5,541 nucleotides of DNA, taken from positions 1-5,541 of the forward strand of contig DXWE01000107.1 of assembly GCA_019417045.1 (NCBI GenBank), read 5' to 3'. The position numbers were made by a program, and so were the translations under genes. The notes beneath the pieces are model-generated. The model did no database searches and was not told the DNA's origin. It saw nothing but the letters and a program-made list of their open reading frames with translations. The stretch's first letter is position 1. The number at the start of each line of letters is the position of its first letter. Origin of the DNA: Oscillospiraceae bacterium (lineage in GTDB: Bacteria; Bacillota; Clostridia; Oscillospirales; Acutalibacteraceae). Positions 1 through 5,541 of the stretch are shown one piece after another.

Positions 1-763
1 GTCCATTGGCAAACTGCCCCACCCCGGAGGCAATGGCCATACCTGCCGTCCCCAGGAAGGATCCGTCCGCACTGTCCGCCAGTTCGACAGCCGCGTCGTA
101 AATCCTTTTCTGCGCCATCTCATCCAGGGCGTCTAACTGTGTCATGACAGAACTGGATGTCTCTTGCTGCGCAGTCTGCCCCAGTTCCTGAACTTGACCC
201 GATCCTTCCAGATACTCGGCGTGTCTTTCCTGTAGCCACTGCGGAATTTGTCGTTGGATCTCTAGGTCGATTGCGGCTTCCAGCAGCTGTTCCTCCTGGC
301 CGCTGGTGGTCAATTCTTGCCCGCTCAGGACGGATTGCCGCAGCCGTTCGCTCTCACTTTGCACTTTCTCCCTGATCGCCTGTGCAAGTCGTTGGTATTC
401 TGCCTCGTCTTGTAATAAGGCAGAGACCTGCCCCAGTGTGTTGTTTGGCTGCTGCGTGTTCGACTGTTCCGATCCGGACACGCCAACGGATTCTGTAGAC
501 GAATCAGTATCATCGGTTGACCCGACCATTGGTAGCTTCCAGTTTCCCGTCTGATAACCCGTGATCTGTTCATTGGAAAACCGGTTTGTCCGCTTACCCT
601 CTGTCGCCCCCGCCGTATCTGTCTGAGATGGGGTCTGCGCATATCTTCGACTGCGTTTGTCCGCCTCCCATACGTCCTGCGCTAGAGGACTGGAGGAGGT
701 CACGCCTTGTACAGAATTCTCCTGTATGCCGGTCTGCGTATATAGACGGTTACGTTTTCCCAT
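1..763 (-). CDS. Gln/Ser/Thr-rich phage protein, N-terminal part, candidate internal virion/ejection protein (runs off left edge)
   Basis: An ATG at 763-761 opens a frame with no stop for 254 codons to the window edge, so the 3' end is missing. The start is supported by GGAGG at 770-774, six bases upstream, and by its position one base after the stop of the preceding gene, which suggests translational coupling. Residues 1-110 look disordered, rich in Ser, Thr, Gln and Asn, with a basic start (MGKRNR). Residues 111-230 look helical and partly coiled-coil, rich in Gln, Glu and Leu (for example LLQDEAEYQRLAQAIREKV, from about 116). From about 235 a Gly/Ala-rich hydrophobic stretch begins (FLGTAGMAIASGVGQFANG) and is cut by the edge. 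I do not recognise the family. Position after nozzle-like and membrane genes, and the composition, suggest a large internal virion or DNA-ejection protein; a tail-associated structural protein is the alternative. That it is a real gene is much surer than its function. Confidence 0.8.
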   Translation of the reverse strand, partial: MGKRNRLYTQTGIQENSVQGVTSSSPLAQDVWEADKRSRRYAQTPSQTDTAGATEGKRTNRFSNEQITGYQTGNWKLPMVGSTDDTDSSTESVGVSGSEQSNTQQPNNTLGQVSALLQDEAEYQRLAQAIREKVQSESERLRQSVLSGQELTTSGQEEQLLEAAIDLEIQRQIPQWLQERHAEYLEGSGQVQELGQTAQQETSSSVMTQLDALDEMAQKRIYDAAVELADSADGSFLGTAGMAIASGVGQFANG

Positions 764-764
764 A

Positions 765-1022
765 CTATTCCTCCGTCTGCTCTTCCGCTTTCGGCGGGAA
801 TCCGTCGTACTGGAGGAAGAGCTGTAAGTCTCGCAAAGCCCGCTTTTCTTTCTCGCTCAGCACTCTCTCCGATTGCTGCTCCCGCGTGGTTTCTGGGGAG
901 GTCCCGCATATTTCCCGATTGTTGTCAGACGTTGTCCTGCGACCAACCGCATAGCCCAACACCAGCCCGACCGTCATGCTGCACACACAGACACACAGGC
1001 TACAAAGCAGAATTTCTGCCAT
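765..1022 (-). CDS. Small single-span membrane protein of the phage structural operon, 85 aa
   Basis: The protein has 85 residues. Residues 4-26 form one strongly hydrophobic segment, unusually rich in cysteine (Cys7, 10, 12, 14) and ending in a GLVLG (GxxxG-type) helix-packing motif followed by Gly-Arg-Arg. The positive-inside rule would put the C-terminal tail in the cytoplasm. There is no convincing lipobox. The tail is polar and acidic: residues 52-70 look like a charged helix, followed by FLQYDGF at 69-75 and an acidic end. The start is supported by AAGGAGG at 1031-1037, eight bases upstream. The gene lies between two Gln-rich helical phage proteins and abuts the next gene by one base. 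The family is not recognised. It could be a small virion membrane protein aiding DNA entry, or a holin-like or accessory membrane protein; the sequence alone does not decide. Confidence 0.75.
   Translation of the reverse strand: MAEILLCSLCVCVCSMTVGLVLGYAVGRRTTSDNNREICGTSPETTREQQSERVLSEKEKRALRDLQLFLQYDGFPPKAEEQTEE
770..774 (-). promoter_or_regulatory. Ribosome binding site deciding the start at 763
   Basis: GGAGG lies inside the last sense codons of the 85-residue gene (ACG GAG GAA TAG) and six bases before the ATG at 763-761. Stop and start are separated by one base, so ribosomes ending the upstream gene are well placed to restart. It fixes the start of the gene that runs off the left edge. 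Confidence 0.75.
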
Positions 1023-1030
1023 TGCTGTTT

Positions 1031-1037
1031 CCTCCTT
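1031..1037 (-). promoter_or_regulatory. Strong ribosome binding site for the 85-aa membrane protein
   Basis: AAGGAGG on the minus strand lies eight bases before the ATG at 1022-1020. It is the longest anti-Shine-Dalgarno match in the window. It lies in the 81-base gap after the 323-residue gene, so this gene can be translated independently, unlike the coupled genes on either side. Confidence 0.7.
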
Positions 1038-1103
1038 CTGTCATTCTCCCTGAGTCTGCCATCCTCCGAGGCTCCAGGAGACATCCGGTTCGTCACTCGG
1101 GAA

Positions 1104-2075
1104 TTACTGTCCGGATTTTCCAATTACTGGCTGCAGGATCTGATACCACTCTCTGAACAGACTGCCATCATAGATGGGAACGTCTCCTCCCCAGAGGGTA
1201 CGTAGCTCGTTGGCAATACCCAGCACGTCGGCAATCGCCGCTACGTCCTCGTCGGAGAGACCAGAGGCGTTGAGCGTGTTGCACAGCTCCAGAGCATTGA
1301 TTGCCCCCGAGGCATACCGCATGGCCACTCCGGCCACCGTGGTCGCCTTGTTGGCATCGTTCCACAGCACATCGCTATGATCGCTCTGTGCCTGCTGTTT
1401 TGTGAGTTCGAGCTGCTGCTGGAATTGTGATTCGTTCTGAGCAAGCTGCTGGGCAAACTGCTCGTTGGCAATTCTTGCCGCCAGCTCTTCCGCCGCCAGA
1501 CTGCTTTCGGTATTATACCGGTTTTGAGTGAGATTTTGGGCGTTCTGGAACAGAGCTGTCCAGTTGTTTAAAACATCCTGTTGTGCTGCAGAGGCTGCGT
1601 CTGCCTTTTGTCCGGCGAGGTTTGCCTCGCTCTCCGCAATGTATTTATCGAGCTGGCCGACCAACGCGTTGACGGCGGCCTCCCGCTGCAGCGTAGTGTC
1701 GGCATCCGCTTTTGCCCGTGCCACAGAGAGCGCCGTCTGTTGGGTACGGTTGAGGCCGCTGTCCGTCAACCCCAGATTCGACAGGGTCTCCGCAACGTTA
1801 CGGCGTCCGACCCGCTCGGCAATGGCGTTCTTATCATAGGCCGACTGATATCCCTGCCGTGTCGTCTCCATACCCTGTTCGTACTCTTTGCGCGCGGCCT
1901 CCTGCGCCAGCCGGTTTGCCTCCGTTATCGCGGACAGGTAGCTGTCAAGTGCCTGTTGCCGTTTATCGCTGTAATCCGACTGCTGCTGTTGAGCCTTGTC
2001 CATATTGGCTTTTTCGATTGCATTATAATCGACAGCCGGGACCTTCTGTTTCTGTTCGTCGTAATTTACCGCCAT
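1104..2075 (-). CDS. Gln/Ala-rich helical phage virion protein with GLTDSG motif, 323 aa
   Basis: The protein has 323 residues, almost all predicted helical. Residues 1-80 are polar, with a QQQQ run at 29-32 and a likely coiled coil. Residues 84-125 hold a basic segment and the turn GLTDSG at 102-107, followed by NRTQQTA; similar Leu-Gly-Leu-x-x-Ser-Gly turns occur in uncharacterised structural proteins of Bacillota phages, as I recall them. Residues 126-235 are a long Gln/Ala/Glu helix, including a pair of FxQQL units 11 residues apart (Phe207 and Phe218). From about 245 the composition changes to a compact domain with Trp, Tyr and Leu. There is no signal peptide or membrane segment. Its ATG directly follows the TAA of the nozzle-like gene, with GAGGTGA six bases upstream. 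It is probably a virion component, perhaps an internal core/ejection protein (like the T7 gp14 or P22 gp16/gp20 class) or a tail adaptor. The role is inferred. Confidence 0.85.
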   Translation of the reverse strand: MAVNYDEQKQKVPAVDYNAIEKANMDKAQQQQSDYSDKRQQALDSYLSAITEANRLAQEAARKEYEQGMETTRQGYQSAYDKNAIAERVGRRNVAETLSNLGLTDSGLNRTQQTALSVARAKADADTTLQREAAVNALVGQLDKYIAESEANLAGQKADAASAAQQDVLNNWTALFQNAQNLTQNRYNTESSLAAEELAARIANEQFAQQLAQNESQFQQQLELTKQQAQSDHSDVLWNDANKATTVAGVAMRYASGAINALELCNTLNASGLSDEDVAAIADVLGIANELRTLWGGDVPIYDGSLFREWYQILQPVIGKSGQ

Positions 2076-2087
2076 TTATTTCACCTC
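2073..2087 (-). promoter_or_regulatory. Abutting stop-start junction with ribosome binding site (translational coupling)
   Basis: The minus strand reads GAGGTGA AATAA ATG: the TAA of the 703-residue gene is at 2078-2076 and the ATG of the 323-residue gene at 2075-2073, with no base between. GAGGTGA at 2081-2087 is encoded by the last codons of the upstream gene. Such a junction usually couples the output of the two proteins, which suggests they are needed in related amounts. Confidence 0.7.
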
Positions 2088-4187
2088 GCCATATTTGGTA
2101 TACCGTAAACTGAACTGGTCGATCTGCAGATCTCCAAACCCACTGCAGCGCAGGCCGAAACAGAGCGTTCGCCGAACATTCGGACACGCGACAATCACCC
2201 TCTCCCCCGAATTTGCCACATACGTCACATCACGATCCCGGCCGGTTTCCGTCACATATTGCAGCGCAATATCCTTCCCTTTCAAGGACAGTGCTACGGA
2301 TAGGATTTGTTTCAGGTTCTCCGGATACCCGAAGTCAAATGCTTTGGTCTCAAACATACACGAAATCGGTGTGAAAAGCAACGGCAGGAGCGCGCCGCTG
2401 TCGTCCGCATCTCCCAGCCCATCCTGCTCGCCAGTAAGGGTATACGACACAAAAACGTCTTTCTTCTCCTGCGGGGACTTCTCCGGCAGCCTTACCAACA
2501 GCACCGCTTGTCGTTCACGCGAAAATGCGAGCAGAGGCTTGACCGGAAGTTCCCACCTGTACCAGGCGAGCTTTTTCTGAACGCTGTCGCTGGAGTAGTA
2601 CGAGGTGATATAGACAAACCCCGCGTCAGAATAGTTGAAAAGAACAGCCTCCTGTCCCACCAGCAGGACATAACAGCCGTCGTAATCGAGCGCACACGCA
2701 GTCTGAAGATCATCCTGTGAATAGCCTGTGAGCAAAGGGGATATCTTTTCCGCGATCTCTCGGACGTTACGTTCGCTGTACTGATTTTGTGTGACCAATG
2801 TATAGATCTTTCCATCGCTCGTTGCCCAGACCAATCGATTCATACAGAGCTGGATCGTGCGTGGACAGTCACATCCGATTTGGCTGTGAATGGGGGTAAT
2901 GGGAAATGCTGCGGATTGCACGGCGGTGTCGATGATTTCTCCGCTGATAACCTCATCTGCCGTCATGGTAATGCGCATATAGTCAAGGCAATAGATCTCG
3001 TGCGACTTGAACACCACCAGGAGGCTGTCCTGTTTGGCAAAGGCCGTCACCGGCTGTGCGGACGATCCCACATAAAGATAGGCGTTTTCCGGAAAATACA
3101 GAGGATCGTCCGCTGCGCTATAATACACTAGATTTGGCTCATTGGGATTCCCCGATACGAAATAGCGGTTGCCTCCCTTGAGCCCGCCGGCTCCGCCGCC
3201 GAACCAGATGCCGAGTGTCATTCCGGCGATCAGTTCCTTTCTTTCCGGATTATCGTTTAAGGGGACATACGTAGCGGTCATGCCGTCTGCGGTCGTCTCC
3301 GGGAGGGCGACCGGATCGTCGGGCAGAGTTCCGCCCTCTTCCTGCTGCAAAAACCAGAACAGATTACGCGACACGTCCCAAACAAGAGCAAGACCATCTG
3401 CCCCCGCCGGTGTCTCCTGAACCGTCTGGGAATCCCCGCTTGTCTCCTCGCTGTAGGTAACCGTATGCTCGGTCTCGTTGCCATCTGTGCCGACGACAGT
3501 AACTGACAGCTTACCCTCTCTTCCCTCCGCCGATTCATGCAGCTTGAAATAGCAGCCCTTGCCGTCGGTGGTATAGGAGATGCAAAATGCATCTGTCAGC
3601 ATGTTGAATCCCTCATAACTGTAGCCGGCAAGCGCTGCAGTCCCTGCGTCCGGAGAACCGTGTACCTCCGTGACCAATAATGGGATATAGGGGTCTTGCC
3701 GTTCAAATTTTCCACGCTCGTTAACCACATATAAATCCCCGCTGATGAGCAGTAGCCCGTCCGGGTACTTCTGGTTACCCGCGCCAATATACAGAGGCGT
3801 ACAGGGCGGCTCGTTCATGGAGACGCCCGCACTGGGATACAGCTCGATCTGACCATCATACCGCAGCTTGGTAGCGTAATATATAGAGGAAGTCCCCATG
3901 GTATAACACTGAACCAGATTCCGATATGGCCCCTGTTCGTCCATACAGTCATCCGGCATCAGAGTTTCTGCCTGAGGGACGGCATCAGCCCAGAATCTCA
4001 GATAGCTGTCTTGCGCCTGCACCCCCGGCCGGGCGCGGAGAGTTCCCCGTTTCCACCAGAGGTTTAAGACGTCCGTCAATTCGTTGTCCTCCAGATCTGC
4101 CGGAGAATCACTGAGGTGCAGCCCTCCGGAGAGCTGCGGTACCGTGACACGGTATTGCCTCCCACGGCCCATAGAGGGATATTTCAT
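2076..4187 (-). CDS. Podovirus-like packaged-DNA stabilisation / tail nozzle protein, 703 aa
   Basis: A 703-residue, beta-rich protein without signal peptide or membrane segment. The N terminus has the pattern GGLHLSDSPADLEDNELTDV (21-40), then NLWWKRGTLRARPG (42-55). This 'glycine-rich start, then Asn-x-Trp, then Arg-Pro-Gly' layout is common in beta-propeller tail hub/stabilisation proteins of short-tailed phages (P22 gp10 type). The middle holds RYFVSGNPNEPNLVYYS (341-357), DDPLYFPEN (360-368) and a stretch with LLVVFKSHEIYCLDY (389-403). That order (value at a site, 'DPLYFPEN', 'use as a check on the data') is typical of the propeller repeats in this class. Residues 170-320 look like an inserted Thr/Gly/Asp-rich beta domain. 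The C-terminal 90 residues (from about 612, KAFDFGYPENLKQILSV) form another beta domain. Capsid and HeH genes precede it and helical virion proteins follow, which fits closing the portal after DNA packaging. A receptor-binding or other tail protein is the alternative. No fold search was possible. Confidence 0.7.
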   Translation of the reverse strand: MKYPSMGRGRQYRVTVPQLSGGLHLSDSPADLEDNELTDVLNLWWKRGTLRARPGVQAQDSYLRFWADAVPQAETLMPDDCMDEQGPYRNLVQCYTMGTSSIYYATKLRYDGQIELYPSAGVSMNEPPCTPLYIGAGNQKYPDGLLLISGDLYVVNERGKFERQDPYIPLLVTEVHGSPDAGTAALAGYSYEGFNMLTDAFCISYTTDGKGCYFKLHESAEGREGKLSVTVVGTDGNETEHTVTYSEETSGDSQTVQETPAGADGLALVWDVSRNLFWFLQQEEGGTLPDDPVALPETTADGMTATYVPLNDNPERKELIAGMTLGIWFGGGAGGLKGGNRYFVSGNPNEPNLVYYSAADDPLYFPENAYLYVGSSAQPVTAFAKQDSLLVVFKSHEIYCLDYMRITMTADEVISGEIIDTAVQSAAFPITPIHSQIGCDCPRTIQLCMNRLVWATSDGKIYTLVTQNQYSERNVREIAEKISPLLTGYSQDDLQTACALDYDGCYVLLVGQEAVLFNYSDAGFVYITSYYSSDSVQKKLAWYRWELPVKPLLAFSRERQAVLLVRLPEKSPQEKKDVFVSYTLTGEQDGLGDADDSGALLPLLFTPISCMFETKAFDFGYPENLKQILSVALSLKGKDIALQYVTETGRDRDVTYVANSGERVIVACPNVRRTLCFGLRCSGFGDLQIDQFSLRYTKYGEVK

Positions 4188-4220
4188 TGTCTCACCCCAC
4201 TTGATATATGTACACCACCG
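4188..4220 (-). promoter_or_regulatory. Short intercistronic gap with moderate ribosome binding site
   Basis: The 33 bases between the HeH gene and the nozzle-like gene carry GGGGTGA at 4192-4198, four bases before the ATG at 4187-4185. This is a weaker match to the anti-Shine-Dalgarno sequence than those of the neighbouring genes. A 6-bp inverted repeat (4215-4220 with 4228-4233) surrounds the TAA of the upstream gene; it lacks a U-tract and is too short to call a terminator. No promoter is evident. Confidence 0.45.
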
Positions 4221-4589
4221 TTACTCCCGGTGGGCTTTTACGGATTTACAATAGTTGTCCAGTTTGGCTTTCAGCACAGCGCGGGTATCGTTCTTTTTGT
4301 ATCCCAAGCCCAGGTCACGCAGGCATTCCCGCATTTCCTGCACACTGTACAGCTGGGTAATGTATTTGCCATTCCACTGCAGCGGATTGTGTCCTCTCTT
4401 CTCACTGACATCCTGCAGCTCCGGTGCCGTGATATTTCCGTTATCCGATTCGTTTTCCAAAGGATCTTTCCGTATGGGAGCGGGAACGGGGTTCCTGTTA
4501 ATAACCGAAAATCCCAGCTGCTCAAGCTCCTCACGCCGCGCAGGCGTGCTCACCAGTTTATATACGTTATCTTTTTGCATTGTCCACAT
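4221..4589 (-). CDS. Small HeH/SAP-like domain protein following the capsid gene, 122 aa
   Basis: The protein has 122 residues in two parts. Residues 1-32 (VYKLVSTPARREELEQLGF, from 9) resemble the short N-terminal region seen in small proteins encoded next to phage capsid genes. Residues 33-75 are polar and probably a linker. Residues 81-115 (YSVQEMRECLRDLGLGY, then KKNDTRAVLKAKLDNYCK) match the helix-turn-helix-like layout of HeH/LEM/SAP motifs: helix, Leu-Gly-Leu turn, basic loop, helix. Members of these families bind DNA or protein. The start is chosen because AAAGGAG (4596-4602) is six bases upstream; the ATG three codons later lacks such a site. The gene follows the capsid gene by 58 bases. 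Likely roles are head completion, DNA contact inside the head or capsid decoration. It is not large enough for a portal or scaffold protein. The domain call is by eye. Confidence 0.75.
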   Translation of the reverse strand: MWTMQKDNVYKLVSTPARREELEQLGFSVINRNPVPAPIRKDPLENESDNGNITAPELQDVSEKRGHNPLQWNGKYITQLYSVQEMRECLRDLGLGYKKNDTRAVLKAKLDNYCKSVKAHRE

Positions 4590-4595
4590 AGCTAG

Positions 4596-4602
4596 CTCCT
4601 TT
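4596..4602 (-). promoter_or_regulatory. Ribosome binding site of the HeH-domain gene
   Basis: AAAGGAG sits six bases before the ATG at 4589-4587, within a purine-rich run (GGAGAAGGAAAGGAG). It decides between this start and the ATG at codon 4. It lies just downstream of the hairpin at 4614-4642, so the hairpin leaves it single-stranded. Confidence 0.7.
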
Positions 4603-4613
4603 CCTTCTCCGGA

Positions 4614-4642
4614 AGGGGCGGGGGATTTTCTCCCCCGCCCCT
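4614..4642 (-). promoter_or_regulatory. Perfect 12-bp GC-rich hairpin after the capsid gene
   Basis: On the minus strand AGGGGCGGGGGA and TCCCCCGCCCCT are exact complements separated by the loop GAAAA. The first arm begins five bases after the capsid stop (4650-4648). Ten of twelve pairs are G-C. No U-tract follows on either strand, so it is not a standard intrinsic terminator. More likely it protects the 3' end of the abundant capsid message from exonucleases, is a processing site, or causes partial attenuation that lowers expression of later genes. The structure is certain from sequence; its function is inferred. Confidence 0.7.
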
Positions 4643-4647
4643 GTGCG

Positions 4648-5541
4648 TCAGGTAGTGGAGATGTTGGCGTAAATGCCTTTACTCATACTGTTTCGGACAA
4701 ACAGGTCATAGTAAATCCGGTAATCGAACTTATATGCATCCATGTTCTGATTGACGTCCGGGTCAAAAATGCGGATCTTTTCCGTCTTTTTGACCAGAGA
4801 GGCCGCCCGCTTCGGCATGACGATAAATCCGACGTCTTTTGCCGTCGATGTCGGAACAAACCCACCGTCACTCTGATCGACGCCCTCCTCTTCGCTACTG
4901 TGATCAATCCCGTCATAAAAGATATAGGCACTCTTCATCCGACTGGTCGGAACAGGTAACAGCGGGATCCCGTTAATGGATTTTACCTTAGTGTACAGGT
5001 CGCCCTTCTTAAAATCCGAGACAACAAGCTGCCGTGTGAACTCGGTCGTGGTGGTCAGATCGGCCCAGTATGCGGAGCTGACAAAAGCAACCAGCTCTTC
5101 GTCGAACCCCATCTCATCCTGTACCTTGTTTACCGCATCCATAAACGCCTCGTACACTTTGCCGCTCGTAACCGTCACGGTCTGCGATTTGGTGGATGCG
5201 TGCCCCGCAAGCTTCGAAAGTACATATGCATCCATCTCCGGCACTACTTTTGTCCGTACAAATTCCCCCATCACCTGTCCGGCCAGCTCTGCGATCCCGG
5301 TCTCGTCATTGTCCTCGCGGTCCAGTGAGAAGGAGCGGGCACGATCCTGCGACAGGGTATACGTCGTGTTCGTAACGGAAATCGTTCCGCGAATGAACCC
5401 GGAATCCCGGTCATAATCCCCAAGTCCCGAGAACCCCGCCTCCGGAATCAAGACGGTCTTCGCGCCAACGAACTTGGCCCGCAACACATTATCGGTCAGA
5501 AACCCGGTGGTCGTTTTCTGCACAATTGCCTTGTCCAGTTC
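4648..5541 (-). CDS. Phage major capsid protein, N-terminally truncated by window edge
   Basis: The frame ends with TGA at 4650-4648 and stays open to the right edge, giving 297 residues. A GTG at 5523-5521 could be misread as a start, but the frame continues upstream (ELDKAIV) and no ribosome binding site precedes it, so the true start probably lies outside the window. Family-like regions: KFVGAKTVLIPEAGF (23-37) then LGDYDRDSGF (40-49); an arm/loop-like beta stretch with YTLSQDRARSFSLDRED (61-77); a long helix (ETGIAELAGQVMGEFVR, 80-96); and the C-terminal region with RIFDPDVNQNMDAYKFDYRI (257-276) then YDLFVRNSMSKGIYANI (278-294). Read together these are the usual landmarks of an HK97-fold major capsid protein of Bacillota phages. 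Residues 211-235 form an acidic, Ser/Gly-rich loop or insertion (HSSEEEGVDQSDGGF). It assembles the head shell and is usually the most expressed phage protein. Perhaps 20-40 residues are missing, judging from family size. Confidence 0.88.
   Translation of the reverse strand, partial: ELDKAIVQKTTTGFLTDNVLRAKFVGAKTVLIPEAGFSGLGDYDRDSGFIRGTISVTNTTYTLSQDRARSFSLDREDNDETGIAELAGQVMGEFVRTKVVPEMDAYVLSKLAGHASTKSQTVTVTSGKVYEAFMDAVNKVQDEMGFDEELVAFVSSAYWADLTTTTEFTRQLVVSDFKKGDLYTKVKSINGIPLLPVPTSRMKSAYIFYDGIDHSSEEEGVDQSDGGFVPTSTAKDVGFIVMPKRAASLVKKTEKIRIFDPDVNQNMDAYKFDYRIYYDLFVRNSMSKGIYANISTT

Noticed and set aside
325..642. Minus-strand open frame of 105 codons
   Set aside because: It overlaps in another frame the longer gene starting at 763, which has a good ribosome binding site and coupled start. 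The shorter product is Arg-rich, as expected of a shadow frame.
1581..2108. Plus-strand open frame of 175 codons
   Set aside because: It lies opposite the 323-residue gene, has no ribosome binding site, and its Leu/Arg/Cys-rich product looks like the antisense of a Gln/Ala-rich coding frame.
4215..4233. 6-bp inverted repeat around the stop of the HeH gene as a terminator
   Set aside because: Only six pairs with a seven-base loop and no U-tract; within what chance produces, so noted only in the gap entry.
4614..4642. Intrinsic terminator ending the capsid transcript
   Set aside because: The stem is strong but no run of U follows on either strand, and the next gene has a good ribosome binding site and belongs to the same module.
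4255..4959. Plus-strand open frame of 234 codons
   Set aside because: It crosses the HeH gene, the hairpin and the capsid gene on the opposite strand. Both of those have recognisable protein features; this product has none.
5521..5523. GTG as start of the capsid gene
   Set aside because: The frame continues upstream to the edge, no Shine-Dalgarno site precedes the GTG, and the sequence at that point already resembles the interior of the protein.
1..5541. CRISPR array, insertion sequence, tRNA or defence system
   Set aside because: No spaced direct repeats, terminal inverted repeats with transposase, cloverleaf-like sequence or defence-type domains were seen; nearly all of the window is accounted for by structural genes.

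Overview
The window is a stretch of a tailed-phage (or prophage) structural operon. Every gene lies on the minus strand, so the transcript reads from position 5541 down to position 1. Shine-Dalgarno sites are strong and of the AGGAGG type, base composition is moderately GC-rich, and several proteins have the look of phages of gut Bacillota. A Clostridia host is likely, but that is inference: there is no host gene, tRNA or attachment site to fix it.

In transcription order the genes are: (1) the major capsid protein, cut off at its N terminus by the right edge; (2) a 58-base gap with a perfect 12-bp GC-rich hairpin; (3) a 122-residue protein with a C-terminal HeH/SAP-like helical domain; (4) a 703-residue beta-rich protein resembling the podoviral packaged-DNA stabilisation/tail-nozzle proteins (P22 gp10 or T7 gp12 type role); (5) a 323-residue Gln/Ala-rich helical protein with a GLTDSG turn; (6) an 85-residue protein with one N-terminal membrane helix; (7) the first 254 residues of a Gln/Ser/Thr-rich protein that runs off the left edge. 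Gene 7 begins at position 763 and is open to the edge.

The genes are tightly packed: gaps are 58, 33, 0, 81 and 1 bases, and two junctions are of the translationally coupled kind. More than 95% of the window is coding, and no stretch over 300 bases lacks a gene.

Capsid followed by a nozzle-like protein, with no siphovirus tail-tube or tape-measure genes between them, suggests a short-tailed (podovirus-like) virion. The three genes after the nozzle are a helical Gln-rich protein, a small membrane protein and a second Gln-rich protein with a Gly/Ala-rich hydrophobic stretch. They are plausible internal virion or DNA-ejection proteins. That is the most interesting hypothesis here, but it rests on sequence character and gene order. 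I see no defence system, CRISPR array, insertion sequence or RNA gene.
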